NCBI RefSeq assembly: GCF_037975245.1
Contig: NC_092576.1
Coordinates: 26,051,611-26,115,610 of the forward strand
DNA from: Apostichopus japonicus
Lineage: Eukaryota > Echinodermata > Holothuroidea > Aspidochirotida > Stichopodidae
Reading direction: 5' to 3'
DNA length: 64,000 bases
Under the pieces are notes generated by a model. That model had not been told where the DNA came from. It saw only the letters and a list, made by a program, of their open reading frames with translations, and did no database searches. This document shows, one piece after another, positions 43,424 through 54,794 of the stretch. A program made the position numbers and the translations under genes. Each line of letters opens with the position of its first letter. Position 1 is the stretch's first letter.

Positions 43424-43578
43424 GCACAAGTGACAATAAGATGGAGATTCCGCAAAGGAGCTCGACAAAACAAGGAGAACAAACATGAGGCATCCAACAA
43501 ACAAAACACAAACCAAAAGGGGCAGAAAGAAAAAACAATTTGCAGAGTATGAAGTATGCCTAAAAGAAGGTCAAAACG
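43424..43578 (+). other. Exon-like segment, plus strand
   Basis: Bounded by a good acceptor (TTTGTTTTTGCCTTAG) and donor (CAAAACG|GTAAGAAAG). A frame from ATG at 43488 reads MRHPTNKTQTKRGRKKKQFA then EYEVCLKEGQN, basic and lysine-rich. No frame is open across the whole segment, so this may be chance or a decayed exon. It might belong with the ORF at 40432. Confidence 0.22.
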
Positions 43579-43689
43579 GTAAGAAAGTTATCCTTCAAAT
43601 TCTAATCAAACTAACTCGGGGAGGGGGGATTGGAACTTTTGTTTAGAAGAAAAAAGGATCAGGAGGGACAATCAAGTCCTTATAAAGCC

Positions 43690-43960
43690 TGTATGCCGAA
43701 GAAGAAGAAAAAACCGAAGACACAAAAAGTCAAACCCTATTACAATGCTTAAAGTACTTGGCCAAGGCATTCACACTACTTGCAAGAACAACTTTCTCAG
43801 GCAAGCCATTCCATTCGTTCACAACCCTATTTGAAAAAAGATACGCCGAATATTAATCCTACTTTGTAACATCTGGAGTTTAAGACTATCACCTCTGGTA
43901 CAACTACTTTTAGCAAACCTGAAAAAGTATATAGTACAGTAAGCGCTAGCGTCTCTAACC
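43690..43960 (-). pseudogene. C-terminus of a non-LTR reverse transcriptase ORF
   Basis: The minus strand has the familiar end of many LINE ORF2 proteins: FFSNRVVNEWNGLPEKVV then SVNALAKYFKHCNRV and a stop near 43730. It is short, frameshifted upstream, and unrelated in orientation to the element at 41.9-43.1 kb. Confidence 0.7.
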
Positions 43961-44094
43961 TATATATATAATAAAAAAAATAAACTTAAAAATACTATTT
44001 TTAACCACGACCCACGAGAACAATTACATTTGTGCATTGTCCATAACTTTACTTGAATAAGTCACTATAATATATTATCAGTGACAGTACTACT

Positions 44095-44222
44095 GCTAAT
44101 AGTATTAGTACTAAGCTAGTAGTTATTCTAGTACTAAGCTAGTATTAATACTAAGCTAGTAGTTATTCTAGTACTAAGCTAGTATTAGTACTAAGCTAGT
44201 AGTTATTCTAGTACTAGTAAGT
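44095..44222. repeat. 40-bp tandem repeat of CTAG-rich units
   Basis: TATTAGTACTAAGCTAGTAG units start at 44103, 44143 and 44183 (40-bp period). Each holds palindromes such as CTAGTACTAAGCTAG. Confidence 0.9.
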
Positions 44223-45547
44223 AGTATATAGCCTAGGCCTAGTAAATACTGATTCGGCCTATGCTACATTGCTACAGTACACTAAAGTACTAATAGGCTA
44301 CTAACTAATGCTAGACAGTAGTAGTACGTATAGTATTAGGCTAGGTAGTAGTATAGTCACCAGTCGAAGCAAATGTGTCCAAATGTTCGTTCCCGGGAAT
44401 GCATGTGTTGCTCTTATATCCTGAAGCACAGCTTACAAGTCATAATCACAGACCTTGTCATTAAGTTTGTCATTCCATTCGAAAATAATCCAAAATGTCC
44501 TTTGTTATTCCTTAAGTTTGACTTATGAGATGACTGCAATCATGTGAAGAGACGTTATAAATATAAAACATGTGTCACGATGTGCGTGCATTGCGAAAGC
44601 GCGCGTAAAATTTAACACCATGCGAGTTCGTCATTGAATAAAAGTGTAACGTAGAGCGCGCATTTAACTATGTTGCATGGTAATGAAGTTGATGTTGTTT
44701 ACGTGAATAGTTGTGTTTATATCTAGACATCAGCAGCTTTGTTGATATATCGGAATGAAGTCGGATTGATGCAAATGAACATAATTGTTACCAATTAGGT
44801 TTATTCATAGTGCTAGTAGTAGCTATATGATCGTAATTGGTAATCTTGCAATCTAATTACATGTTTCAGGATTAATGATGGCTAAATATGATTTACCTGC
44901 GAGCAATAAATAAAGGGGGGGGGGGGTAAGTTGTATGTGCAGTTGTAAGCCTTTATCTTTCTATTTTCGTTTTGGCCGGGCCGGTGAAATACAACAAAAG
45001 CCTGTGTAGTTTCAAGCAACTCGAACCCTTTTCTTTGCATCCCCTGCTGCTTGCTGGTTAATGTTTTAAATTGACATTTTGGTATTCGGATGCTTGTCTA
45101 GACACAAAAGAAGATGTGAATCTGTTCAAACAATAATAACCTATCCGCCCTAAAAGTTTCGTAGAAACTTGTGTAGTACTTTTCAGAACTGTTTAACCAA
45201 TCGTTACTTAATTAGAACGTTTAATCTAAAAAAATTACGATCGTTTACCGATTAATCTCGATTAATGTCAAACCACCAATCCATCAACTGAAACAGAAAA
45301 CACAGGTTTGACGTAGGCCAGGTGCCCTTTCTTTTACCAATTTTTCCCGTGTGGATCAGATCACGCACCACCGCAAAAAAATATTGTATCGATAAAAAAT
45401 GATCAGAACTTAAAACCTGCAATCCATCGCCACAGCAACGGTGAACGTAAAGTACTACATTCCCTCTTGAAGATATAGCACATACTTTCCAAGCAACTGC
45501 AAACAAGGCTACGAAAAGTGCGATTTTTTCCCCCCAAACATATTGTA
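44223..45547. other. Stretch left of LTR element, no gene
   Basis: AT-rich with (G)11 at about 44917-44929. No coding region or element is recognised. Confidence 0.4.
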
Positions 45548-45551
45548 ATAT

Positions 45552-46273
45552 TGTGACGAGCCCGCTTCCTCCGATAGTAAAACTATATCGGGACTCGCGA
45601 TAGAAAGGTACTGGGGTTATCTTGATGCCGTATTTATGCTTCTTCAGGAGATGTCTCGAACGGGCGAAAACAATGAGTTCACAGAAAAACAATTTGACGA
45701 GATAGGATTTGATTAATGATTCGGTATAATTTCTTCTCTGTCGATTCTCTTTACAAATAAAACTAAATTACAATGATTTGACTTGACTCCGTCAATTAAA
45801 CAATTAGGAGGAGTGATGAACTTTCGGCGGAGTGATAAATTTGCTGACCAAGTCATAAATTTGCTGACAGAGTGAAGAAACTTTCGGCCTCCTTTTACTT
45901 TTATACCTTACTTCTACAAAAATCCCTCTGCGCATAATCAGTAGGCAGCCAATAAACTGATCATCCTGTATTAACTTAACGATATAAAAATAATTGTGCT
46001 GGCACTGATCTGCCCTGATTGGTTGGGAGTTTGGAAGTCCATCCCCTTTCTATGGAAACTTCCATACCACGTGAGAGAACCTTCTCGAATGTTCCACAGA
46101 CATAATGGAATCTATTTTGGGAAAAGGCCCTGTACCAAGATTCAATAAGATAGTTAAAAACTTCTCGTGGGAAAACTGAATCCATGACCTAGATAAATAC
46201 ATAAGAGGCCTGTAAGGTGTCTCGATGGAGTTTTTCGGTAACATCAAAGAGATGGTATTACTATTTCATAACA
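45552..46273 (-). repeat. 3' LTR of Ty3/gypsy element
   Basis: Same 722 bp as the 5' LTR. The polypurine tract GATTGAGGGGGA lies immediately before it (46285-46274 on the minus strand). Confidence 0.93.
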
Positions 46274-47532
46274 TCCCCCTCAATCTTTTAAAATTTTTGG
46301 ATACTCCAAAATTTTAACATCATACTGCTTTAACTTATCATTATCTCAAGAAAGTAGAGTACTGTAAGCATATCCATTAATATTCATTGACTTCCATAAA
46401 TGGTCTACATATATCTCAAAGGTTAACATCTAGGTTACGAATTATTAAAATGATCATATGGTATATACATTGACACTATCTCCATAAAATTTGTGTACCT
46501 CTTCAATATTGATGACATCATATGATGTAATCTAAAAAAAAAAATATCATTCAGATATCTCAAAGTTACATGACACAGCAAAATATGCAGTATCTCTTAC
46601 AAAATACATTTATGCATTTCATACATCAATAATACATTCATATCAAAAGTGAAATCATGCCGTGAATTGGGGAGAGATCAGAGAATACTAGACTTAGTTA
46701 TCTTTTAACTGAACAGAACACCTTAGCGTTCCATAAAAAAATTCGTACACTAAAAAAAAGAACCTTAAAATATTACCAACTCATATACAAAACCTCCTCT
46801 TTAATGAAGTCATAGTTTCAAAACTGCTTTGACACATTGTGAATCCTATACATTCACTTCAAGAAAATCAAGAAAATGTGACTCGATAGCATGGTGACCC
46901 TAGGTATGCACTCCGAATTGATAGTCTAGTAAAGTACCAAAGTACTAGATATTCGATACCATAAAAGAGACCCCATAGACTATGACATCAACAAATCTTT
47001 CTTCAAATCTACATAATACTTAACACCTTGTCTTTTCAACTTCATGTTGAAATTTACTTTTGCATGAATAATTGAGGAAAAGAAAATATATACATAACTT
47101 CCTCAAAAGATCTATACTTTCATTTGCTTCAATAACTGTTGCTGTAAGCAAAAGTTGCACATCACCAATGCTGTCTCTAAATAGCCTTCAATATAACATA
47201 AATAATGCAATGTAAATATCCTTAAAAATATTTCTCAATATATGAAAACCCATGTTGCTAATATTCCGGATATGTTCTAATTGCCGGGTAAACGTTTGAA
47301 CGAATTCATAAGGAGAAATAAGGTATACTCATTACACATTTGTTATAAAAGATGAAACTAGGTCACTTGGTGGCGTTTTTAACAATAAAGCTTATATTGT
47401 TACACCATACAGTACAATGACTTCCACTTAATAGGTATGCAGGTAATTGCCATAATGCATTCCAGTCATACAATTGTGGGTAAAACACCTGTTCATCTGA
47501 ACTTCAAGCAATATGCAGTTATACTGTACATA
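46274..47532 (-). other. 3' untranslated part of LTR element
   Basis: 1.26 kb between integrase and the 3' LTR. No ORF with env features was seen. It ends in the polypurine tract at 46285-46274. Confidence 0.6.
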
Positions 47533-49776
47533 CTAACCATATAATGTTTGCAACATCCTGCCTGGATTGCCTGTAATGTTCAATCCCTTTTCATGGAGAA
47601 AATTTATTATTTCCCCTGTGTTGGAATATTTTCCTACATTCCACCAAAAATCATGACTCTTAAAGCCTTTTGGAAAACATGGTGTCTGATAGGTGACCAG
47701 AACCTGCAATTCACCCAATTTGTATCGAGCACGTTGGACTTTCATGTCTCCTTGTGGAGCATTTGCAAAAACTTTCTTTTGCCTTAATATGCTATCTTTC
47801 ATGGAAGGATATGGAATTGCTAATCCTTCATTATGTGCTCTATTCTCTAGAAAGGATGCAACATTCATAGGCTTAGTGCTCATAAGACACATGACATGAT
47901 CTGAAGTTACCCCTGGCAAAATGTTACCAAACTCATCATGAAACTCAATATGTGCATCTTGCATGACATTAACATTTTCTGCATTAGAAGTGTTACTACT
48001 CAAAACATTTCTCATTCGTGCAACCTTTTCACTTGATGAACCCTTTGTTTTCAAGACATTTCGCAATTTCTGAATGTTGGTGATATTCTTAGTCTCAGAA
48101 GATGCTCTTACAAAACATGGTTTAAGCCTGTTATAATTGAATACATCACTAAGAATTTCTCCTTTGAGAGTGGCCAACAAATAATGAGTCCTATCTAAAA
48201 CTTGATGGATCACTAGTGGTCCACACCATTCTGCAGCAATTTTGCGAGAGTTTGCAGTCAAGGAGGAAGACGTTGGCTTATACAGATACACTAATTGACC
48301 CGTTGAATAAATTGCACCTTTGTCCAGTTTTGCACTTATCTTAACATTTTGAGCATCTTGTTGCTTCTTTTGTAAGACTAACATTACCCTTGACAAATGA
48401 TCAAATCGTTTCTTTAACAATGCAGCATATTCTCCATGAGATTGTGATAATCCTGCCATCGGATTGAATGATAAATTTGTAAGATTTGGTGGCTTACGTC
48501 CAAATGCAAGTTCAAATGGGCTATAGCTACCTAACTGAGGAGAGGAAAATGTGTTATATGCATAGGCTGATGTTGGGACAAATCGTACCCAATCCGTACC
48601 AAACTGATTTAAGTTCACTTTGAGGAAATTTGAAAGAGTCTGAATGTGTCTTTCAACCTGTAAGCTTCCATGATTGTTTACACTGATGAACTTTTGTTCA
48701 ATGCCTAAAGCTTTACTTAAGAGCTCCACTAATTTTCCTGTAAGAGAAGCTGCCGCATCACTTATGATAAAAGACGGTGGACCAAAGGTTGTGACTACCC
48801 TCTGCAATAATGCTTCACATATTGTCTCAGCATCAAGCGTCTTAAGAGAAACACATACAACAAATCTAGTGATCTCATCACAAACAACCATCAAATGTTT
48901 AAATCCTGTAGCCGTTGCGGGCATAGTCTTGAAATCCAGACTAAGTCTGTCAAAAGGACGATAAGAATCAGGAATGCGAGCATGATATTGTCTCAATTTG
49001 TCCGGTTTCTTACGGAATTCTTGACAACGGAGACATGCCTGAATATAATTACTGATGCGTTGAAACATATTGCGCAGATAGAAATGCTGTCTAATGGTCA
49101 AATATGTACGCATTACACCCTGATGATTACTTAACAAGTCATCATGATATCGAGATATTATTTGTTCTACCATAGTCTCAGGTACGACTAACTGAAGAGT
49201 CATCTTAGCATCATTAGTCTCATGCAAATATATCCTGAATAACAAACTATTACATAACAAATAATCCTCTGCTTGAGAATGAACAGTTCTAGCATGCTTA
49301 ACATTACCTGGAATAATGTCGTGTGCAAGAAAATCATAAATTGGTTTATAATAAGGACAAGTTTGTTGTTGAATTTGCAACTCCTTTACATCAAATGGCA
49401 GATCATAGTTTTTGATCAGCTTTCCTTGAATTGCCTTCATGACCTTATTCAATTCCTTTTGTTTTGGAATGTGCCCTGTAACCAAATGATCAATGTCTGT
49501 TATGACTGGCTTCGGCTGAGAAAATAATTCTGGTGGTGGTTCTCTGATTACCTCTTGCACTCTATGTCTACTCTGATCCACTAATCTTGGCTCTGAAGGT
49601 TGAGAAACACTTGTAAAATTTGGCACAACTAATATGTCAGGACTATATGTATGTCTATTTTCACTCGGCATAGTAATAGTAGGCCTTTTGAGTATATGTT
49701 TCTCTCTTATCAGTAGAAATAACTGGTGTAGTCCTCTTCTGTGACTCAGATTGTGGTCTCTGTGTAACATGCTCAT
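47533..49776 (-). CDS. int: Integrase ORF of the LTR element
   Basis: 747 codons in a different frame from the upstream ORF, with a 116-bp overlap. The HHCC zinc domain is around residues 210-248 (NHQGVMRTYL ... CLRCQEF). The catalytic core has Asp in LSLDFKTM (~280), Asp in FIISDAAAS (~335) and Glu in LQVERHIQT (~373). A GPLVIHQVLDRTHYLLATL segment near residue 530 is like the GPF/Y-type module. The last ~160 residues are unassigned. The frame change at the RNase H/integrase border could be recoding or a single-base defect. Confidence 0.93.
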   Translation of the reverse strand: MSMLHRDHNLSHRRGLHQLFLLIREKHILKRPTITMPSENRHTYSPDILVVPNFTSVSQPSEPRLVDQSRHRVQEVIREPPPELFSQPKPVITDIDHLVTGHIPKQKELNKVMKAIQGKLIKNYDLPFDVKELQIQQQTCPYYKPIYDFLAHDIIPGNVKHARTVHSQAEDYLLCNSLLFRIYLHETNDAKMTLQLVVPETMVEQIISRYHDDLLSNHQGVMRTYLTIRQHFYLRNMFQRISNYIQACLRCQEFRKKPDKLRQYHARIPDSYRPFDRLSLDFKTMPATATGFKHLMVVCDEITRFVVCVSLKTLDAETICEALLQRVVTTFGPPSFIISDAAASLTGKLVELLSKALGIEQKFISVNNHGSLQVERHIQTLSNFLKVNLNQFGTDWVRFVPTSAYAYNTFSSPQLGSYSPFELAFGRKPPNLTNLSFNPMAGLSQSHGEYAALLKKRFDHLSRVMLVLQKKQQDAQNVKISAKLDKGAIYSTGQLVYLYKPTSSSLTANSRKIAAEWCGPLVIHQVLDRTHYLLATLKGEILSDVFNYNRLKPCFVRASSETKNITNIQKLRNVLKTKGSSSEKVARMRNVLSSNTSNAENVNVMQDAHIEFHDEFGNILPGVTSDHVMCLMSTKPMNVASFLENRAHNEGLAIPYPSMKDSILRQKKVFANAPQGDMKVQRARYKLGELQVLVTYQTPCFPKGFKSHDFWWNVGKYSNTGEIINFLHEKGLNITGNPGRMLQTLYG

Positions 49777-52234
49777 TAGAATGTGTTGCCTTAGGAATGG
49801 ATGTCCTATTAACTCTATTTGTTGATTCTTTGGCTGAGGAATCCTGCTTGGACTCCTTTGTGACTTTATTCGGAAATAAATCTGGAACTTTGACTCCCAT
49901 TGACCTTGCCATTGACCTTGTCATGATTGGATTAAATGTCTCCTTAGGTGGAGTTGAAAAATCCTCATAAGAACTGACCTCTTGAGCAACCTGATCTATT
50001 TCAGAGTGGAATTCCTGTGGTGCTCTAGACAAATAATCTGCCAAAACCAATTCTGAACCTTTCTTATAACCAACCTGAAATGTATATTCTGACAATTTGA
50101 ACAGAAGTTTACGTAAGCGTGAAGTTGCTGGTTCTTGTTTTGATTTAAACAATTCAACAATGGCAGAGTGATCAACATATGCCTCAAATTCTACATTTTG
50201 CAATAAATGTTTGAATGCTGTCACATTAATAAATAGACCCATCATTTCTAATTCAGTTACACTATACCTCTGACATGCTGGTGGTAATATCTTAGAGTAA
50301 TATGCAATAATATTCTCTTTGCCATTAACTCTTTGTGTCAAGTATGATCCTGTTGCTACTCGTGATGTGTCGCTATACAATACAAAACGACCATATTTCT
50401 GTGGCATATGCAGTATAGGTGGATTACACAACAACTCTTTAATATTTTGAAATGCACTCTGATGTTCCTCTGTCCATTTAAATACCTTTCTCTTACGACT
50501 CAAATGATGTAATGGTCTCAATAGTGCTTGAATATTTGGAAAAAATGAAGCCACATAATTAACTGCACCTACAAATCGTCTTACTGACTTAACATTGTGT
50601 GGTTTCGGCGTGTTCCTGATTGCTGCACATCTATCATGTAAAGGTTGGATACAAGCCTCACCTTGTGGGGTTATTGAGAGCAAATGTCCCATATATCGGA
50701 CTGAATTTTGGAAAATGCTACACTTTTTCGGAGAGATTTTCAATCCGTTGTCCATTAAAACCTTAAAAATTGCCTGTAGGTGTTGTTTGTGAGATCGTTT
50801 GTCTGCACTGTACACAATAATATCGTCATGATGAGCAATACAGAACTTATTTGAATTTGGGATCGTTGCCAGAATATCATTAATTTTCGACTGAAAGATC
50901 GCTGGAGATAAATTCAATCCCTGTGGTAAGCGTTTATAATAGTAATGCTTTCCTCCATGAAATGAAGCAATACCTGTATATTGTTGTGCATGAACACTGA
51001 GTGGCAGACAGAAGAATGCAGACTTTAAATCAAGAACACCCAAAATTTTGGCTCCAGAGTACCCTATGGTACGGATAGTCTCATTCAGTAATGGAAATGG
51101 GTGATTGAGACGTTTTATTCTACTGTTCAAGTAGCGAAAATCTGTGACAACCCTTTTGTCTTTTGTTCCCTTCTTTGGAATGAGGAAAACCGGTGAGGTA
51201 TAAGACTGATGTCCTACCGCTAAGATTCCTAATCGCACTAATTTGTTTAGCTCACTGGCGACAATGACTTTGTCCTCATCTGAAAGTCTATAGGGACGTA
51301 TGTAAAATGGCTCATCATTAGTAAGCGTAATATCAGCCTCATAATTTGGACAGTGAGATAATTCACCATAAAGAGAAAATGCATCTCTATGTGAGTCTAG
51401 AAATTCATAAATGCTTTCTGTTTCTGAGGCATCTAGAATACTTTGTTCCAAATTAATGTTATATCTCATGATTTCCTGTTCGGATTTGGAAACCAGGGGA
51501 TCATCGGCTGTCAAATGTGGATAACGATGTAAATTATATCCTGTAATTTCATCACGATTCTCTTTAGAGTTTGAATTGGTTCGAAAAAGAGACGGTTTTT
51601 CGATGTCTCTCATGACATTTAGAAAATCTAGAGAATCAGTAGGTATGTCTTCTGTGACCGTAATGGTATCTGCTAAATCTAAATGAGCCACTGTGCGAGA
51701 AGGATGCAGACAAAATTTCTGGTTACCCATGTTCCTTAGTAGAATCTTTGTTCTACCTTTATGCATTTTCACTAACATTCGTGAAGGACACATACGAGAT
51801 ATCAGAGGAAACGGTTTAATAACCACATCTGCATTTCGTGCATATAGTGGAAGACGTCCCTGTACAGTAATGTATTTTTGCTGACCTGGGTAAATAACAA
51901 ATCTCTGCACTGGCCTAAGGAAAACTTTGGCTTGTTTAATTCTAAAACAGTTTGTGGTAAAGTCCAAAGAACCATTCAATTCCTTCAGAGTTTGACTACC
52001 TAATATTAAGTCAATACCTGTCAGGTTTGCAGCAATTAAAGCAGAAAGCTGAAATTCATGACCTTGAATTTTGACCTGAAATGCTATCGTGCTATACGCA
52101 TGAATAAACTGACCATTACCCAACTTTAGGTTTACTACATCAACTGAGACTGGTTGTATAGAGGATAAATACTTTGAATTTTGCACTGTAGAAGAAGAAA
52201 TGATAGAGCGTGTCGCTCCACTATCAAACAACAA
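49661..52234 (-). CDS. pol: Protease - reverse transcriptase - RNase H
   Basis: 857 codons. The aspartic protease motif LFDSGATRS is at residues 2-10. In the reverse transcriptase, VLDLKSAFFCLPL is near residue 400, LPQGLNLSPAIFQ near 435, and the catalytic HHDDIIVYS near 465 (a variant of the usual YxDD). RNase H starts near residue 615 (LYSDTSRVATGSYLTQ), followed by YSVTELEMMG and YVDHSAIVEL, then LADYLSRAP. No integrase is present in this frame. The ORF ends in a low-complexity tail overlapping the next ORF by 116 bp. The listed start is an alternative codon chosen by the open frame; the true upstream start is unclear. Confidence 0.95.
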   Translation of the reverse strand: MLFDSGATRSIISSSTVQNSKYLSSIQPVSVDVVNLKLGNGQFIHAYSTIAFQVKIQGHEFQLSALIAANLTGIDLILGSQTLKELNGSLDFTTNCFRIKQAKVFLRPVQRFVIYPGQQKYITVQGRLPLYARNADVVIKPFPLISRMCPSRMLVKMHKGRTKILLRNMGNQKFCLHPSRTVAHLDLADTITVTEDIPTDSLDFLNVMRDIEKPSLFRTNSNSKENRDEITGYNLHRYPHLTADDPLVSKSEQEIMRYNINLEQSILDASETESIYEFLDSHRDAFSLYGELSHCPNYEADITLTNDEPFYIRPYRLSDEDKVIVASELNKLVRLGILAVGHQSYTSPVFLIPKKGTKDKRVVTDFRYLNSRIKRLNHPFPLLNETIRTIGYSGAKILGVLDLKSAFFCLPLSVHAQQYTGIASFHGGKHYYYKRLPQGLNLSPAIFQSKINDILATIPNSNKFCIAHHDDIIVYSADKRSHKQHLQAIFKVLMDNGLKISPKKCSIFQNSVRYMGHLLSITPQGEACIQPLHDRCAAIRNTPKPHNVKSVRRFVGAVNYVASFFPNIQALLRPLHHLSRKRKVFKWTEEHQSAFQNIKELLCNPPILHMPQKYGRFVLYSDTSRVATGSYLTQRVNGKENIIAYYSKILPPACQRYSVTELEMMGLFINVTAFKHLLQNVEFEAYVDHSAIVELFKSKQEPATSRLRKLLFKLSEYTFQVGYKKGSELVLADYLSRAPQEFHSEIDQVAQEVSSYEDFSTPPKETFNPIMTRSMARSMGVKVPDLFPNKVTKESKQDSSAKESTNRVNRTSIPKATHSNEHVTQRPQSESQKRTTPVISTDKRETYTQKAYYYYAE

Positions 52235-52489
52235 TGAAATTCCTTTACCATCATGTAAAAGTACCTCTTACAAAATTACGTGTCCAATTGAATATCCACA
52301 TTACGGTCGTTACCTGTATATTTAAAACTAGGAATATTACTATTCTTCCAAATATTATTTGCTTTACGTTTCGATCTTCCCTTACTTGGTACTTTGTCTG
52401 GAGTCACTGTATGATGAGTGCTATCATAAGTGCTCCCTAATGAAAATTCTGTGTTGGTACTCTGTTTACATTAGCCTCCATTTCATGGC
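52235..52489 (-). other. Broken gag-pol linker
   Basis: Gag and the protease ORF are in the same frame class. The 255 bp between them carry stops in that frame and change open frame at least twice. No clean recoding signal was recognised, so decay or local base errors are the simplest reading. Confidence 0.6.
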
Positions 52490-53380
52490 TTAGGCTTGTG
52501 CAAAATGACCTCGATTTTGACAGTAGTAACATGTGATTGAAGGATTAAAATATGGTAGCCTTCTCCTGTTATTATTCTGACCTGTCCTAGGACCACGAGA
52601 ATCACGAGAACTATATCTTTGCCTCATATCTTTTGGATTGTCTTGCGATTCTGACCTACGTGACTGATCAAACTTGGTCTCTAATTCCTGAATTTTGGTA
52701 CACAACTGGTGTATCTCAGAAGATGCAGAAATAGTAGGAGTCTGAACAGAAGATGCTTTGTCGTGCATTGCCATAAATGGTTCGGAAGAAACTGGGGGTT
52801 GACTTTCTATTTGTAAGTCAAAATAGCACTGTACTTTCATGACCAAATCTGCAATTGTTGCTTGTGGTGTTGCAGACATTAACACTGCTGAGCGACATTG
52901 CAAAGGCAGGGTCGAGATGAATTTATCTCTAATTTGGTCCTCGCCATAATTTAATTGTGCTGCAGCTTTGGAAATTTTGGCCAAATGAGCTTGAGCTGTA
53001 TCACCTGGCGTATAGCTTAATGCGTGAAATGCCTGTGATTTAGCGTAGGAAGAAGTGCCTGGACTGAAACGAGCAAGGAATTGCTTTCGAAGATCAGCAA
53101 TAGTTGAAAAATTTTTGTTTTCAATCCAGAGTCTGGCTTGGCCTTTTAGTGTTCGCTTAAATATGCGACATATTTCATTAAATTCTTCCGCTACAGCCTC
53201 AGGGGTGGTTTGGGACGGCAATTTATGCAACTCTAAATAATCTTCAAATCCCAAATAATGAGCTTCGGCTAAATCTGCATCAATTACATCGCCCTGAAAT
53301 CGTGATGGCAAAAAATCAGTGGGCCTATGTTTTTGCATAATATTAACAGAGGTCGAAGTTTCCTGTTCACTGACGGACAT
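52490..53380 (-). CDS. gag: gag of Ty3/gypsy element
   Basis: 296 codons. The capsid-type region runs about residues 60-210 (ALSYTPGDTAQAHLAKISKA, LQCRSAVLMSATPQATIADL). A basic Arg/Asn-rich linker follows, then a CCHC zinc knuckle at the very end (CYYCQNRGH). The ORF stops exactly where the last Cys of the knuckle is expected, so the final zinc ligand is lost and the end of gag is broken. Confidence 0.85.
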   Translation of the reverse strand: MSVSEQETSTSVNIMQKHRPTDFLPSRFQGDVIDADLAEAHYLGFEDYLELHKLPSQTTPEAVAEEFNEICRIFKRTLKGQARLWIENKNFSTIADLRKQFLARFSPGTSSYAKSQAFHALSYTPGDTAQAHLAKISKAAAQLNYGEDQIRDKFISTLPLQCRSAVLMSATPQATIADLVMKVQCYFDLQIESQPPVSSEPFMAMHDKASSVQTPTISASSEIHQLCTKIQELETKFDQSRRSESQDNPKDMRQRYSSRDSRGPRTGQNNNRRRLPYFNPSITCYYCQNRGHFAQA

Positions 53381-54068
53381 TATGCCGCATACAAGTAGGC
53401 TAGTTACCAGTATACAACATGAGCCTATACTTAATTGAACACACTATCGACCGCAATTAAATAAAAATAACAAATATGCAATACATGGACACGATTAAAA
53501 TTACTTATCGGTACACTCTGATCTCAAATAGGGGTTGTTGGGATACAAATTGGCATGATTTCACTCACCCTTAAGTTTAACTAAGAACTGGTAGTGGAAC
53601 TGCAAACGATGATTGAAGTCCCTCGGTTAGCAGTAGTAGTAGCGGCAGGTAGTAGCAGTAGCAGGTGGGCCTACATCTCGTATAACTGCAGATTCGTTCG
53701 CCGTTAACATCGGGTAGAGTCTAGGCTTAGATCGCGAAAATGTTCAGTTCTGATGTTTAGAGCTGTAGTATTCTACGTACTAGTTGCGCGAATGTTCAAA
53801 CGCGAACTGCATGCTGGGTTGATTAACGTTAGTGTACAGATTCAGCGGTTCCTGCATCCGGTGTACAGACTTAGGCTAGTGAAGGCTGACTTCCCTCGTA
53901 GAGTGTGTATGTTAGGCTAGGTCGTGAACATACGTTGTGTTCCTCGTTAGGTCTTCGGGCCAAAAAAAAATCACCTGTTCGTTATTGAACGTAACGAACG
54001 AAAGTTGTGAAAAGTTCCGTTACCGTTTTGTTCCTTAAGAAAGCAACCGATCTCCACCATGTAATATT
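53381..54068 (-). other. Leader of the LTR element
   Basis: About 690 bp between the 5' LTR and gag. It holds the primer-binding site candidate and no ORF of note. A GTAGTAGCGGCAGGTAGTAGCA-like GTAG-rich patch occurs near 53633-53662. Confidence 0.6.
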
Positions 54069-54790
54069 TGTGACGAGCCCGCTTCCTCCGATAGTAAAAC
54101 TATATCGGGACTCGCGATAGAAAGGTACTGGGGTTATCTTGATGCCGTATTTATGCTTCTTCAGGAGATGTCTCGAACGGGCGAAAACAATGAGTTCACA
54201 GAAAAACAATTTGACGAGATAGGATTTGATTAATGATTCGGTATAATTTCTTCTCTGTCGATTCTCTTTACAAATAAAACTAAATTACAATGATTTGACT
54301 TGACTCCGTCAATTAAACAATTAGGAGGAGTGATGAACTTTCGGCGGAGTGATAAATTTGCTGACCAAGTCATAAATTTGCTGACAGAGTGAAGAAACTT
54401 TCGGCCTCCTTTTACTTTTATACCTTACTTCTACAAAAATCCCTCTGCGCATAATCAGTAGGCAGCCAATAAACTGATCATCCTGTATTAACTTAACGAT
54501 ATAAAAATAATTGTGCTGGCACTGATCTGCCCTGATTGGTTGGGAGTTTGGAAGTCCATCCCCTTTCTATGGAAACTTCCATACCACGTGAGAGAACCTT
54601 CTCGAATGTTCCACAGACATAATGGAATCTATTTTGGGAAAAGGCCCTGTACCAAGATTCAATAAGATAGTTAAAAACTTCTCGTGGGAAAACTGAATCC
54701 ATGACCTAGATAAATACATAAGAGGCCTGTAAGGTGTCTCGATGGAGTTTTTCGGTAACATCAAAGAGATGGTATTACTATTTCATAACA
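54069..54790 (-). repeat. 5' LTR of Ty3/gypsy element
   Basis: 722 bp, starting TGTTATGAAATAG on the minus strand and ending TCGTCACA. A candidate primer-binding site TGGTGGAGATCGG begins nine bases past its end (54059 downward). The tRNA was not identified. Confidence 0.93.
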
Positions 54791-54794
54791 ATAT

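Larger units (their letters stand above)
45548..54794 (-). mobile_element. Ty3/gypsy LTR retrotransposon, full length, 9.24 kb
   Basis: Two 722-bp LTRs (45552-46273 and 54069-54790), identical by eye, bound a minus-strand element. The flanking ATAT at 45548-45551 and 54791-54794 is a candidate 4-bp target duplication. The LTR reads TGTTATG...GTCACA on the coding strand. The order gag, protease-RT-RNase H, integrase is that of Ty3/gypsy, and no env-like ORF is seen. The reading frames are interrupted at several places, so this copy is probably not autonomous. Identical LTRs imply recent insertion. It landed in a copy of the ATTGACTTAGTG repeat family. Confidence 0.95.

Noticed and set aside
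45252-45692. 146-codon minus-strand ORF at the 3' LTR edge
   Set aside because: It crosses from the LTR into flanking DNA; the same start in the 5' LTR runs into a different sequence, so it is not a gene.
46274-47532. env gene in the LTR element
   Set aside because: No ORF of sufficient length and no signal-peptide or membrane pattern between integrase and the 3' LTR.
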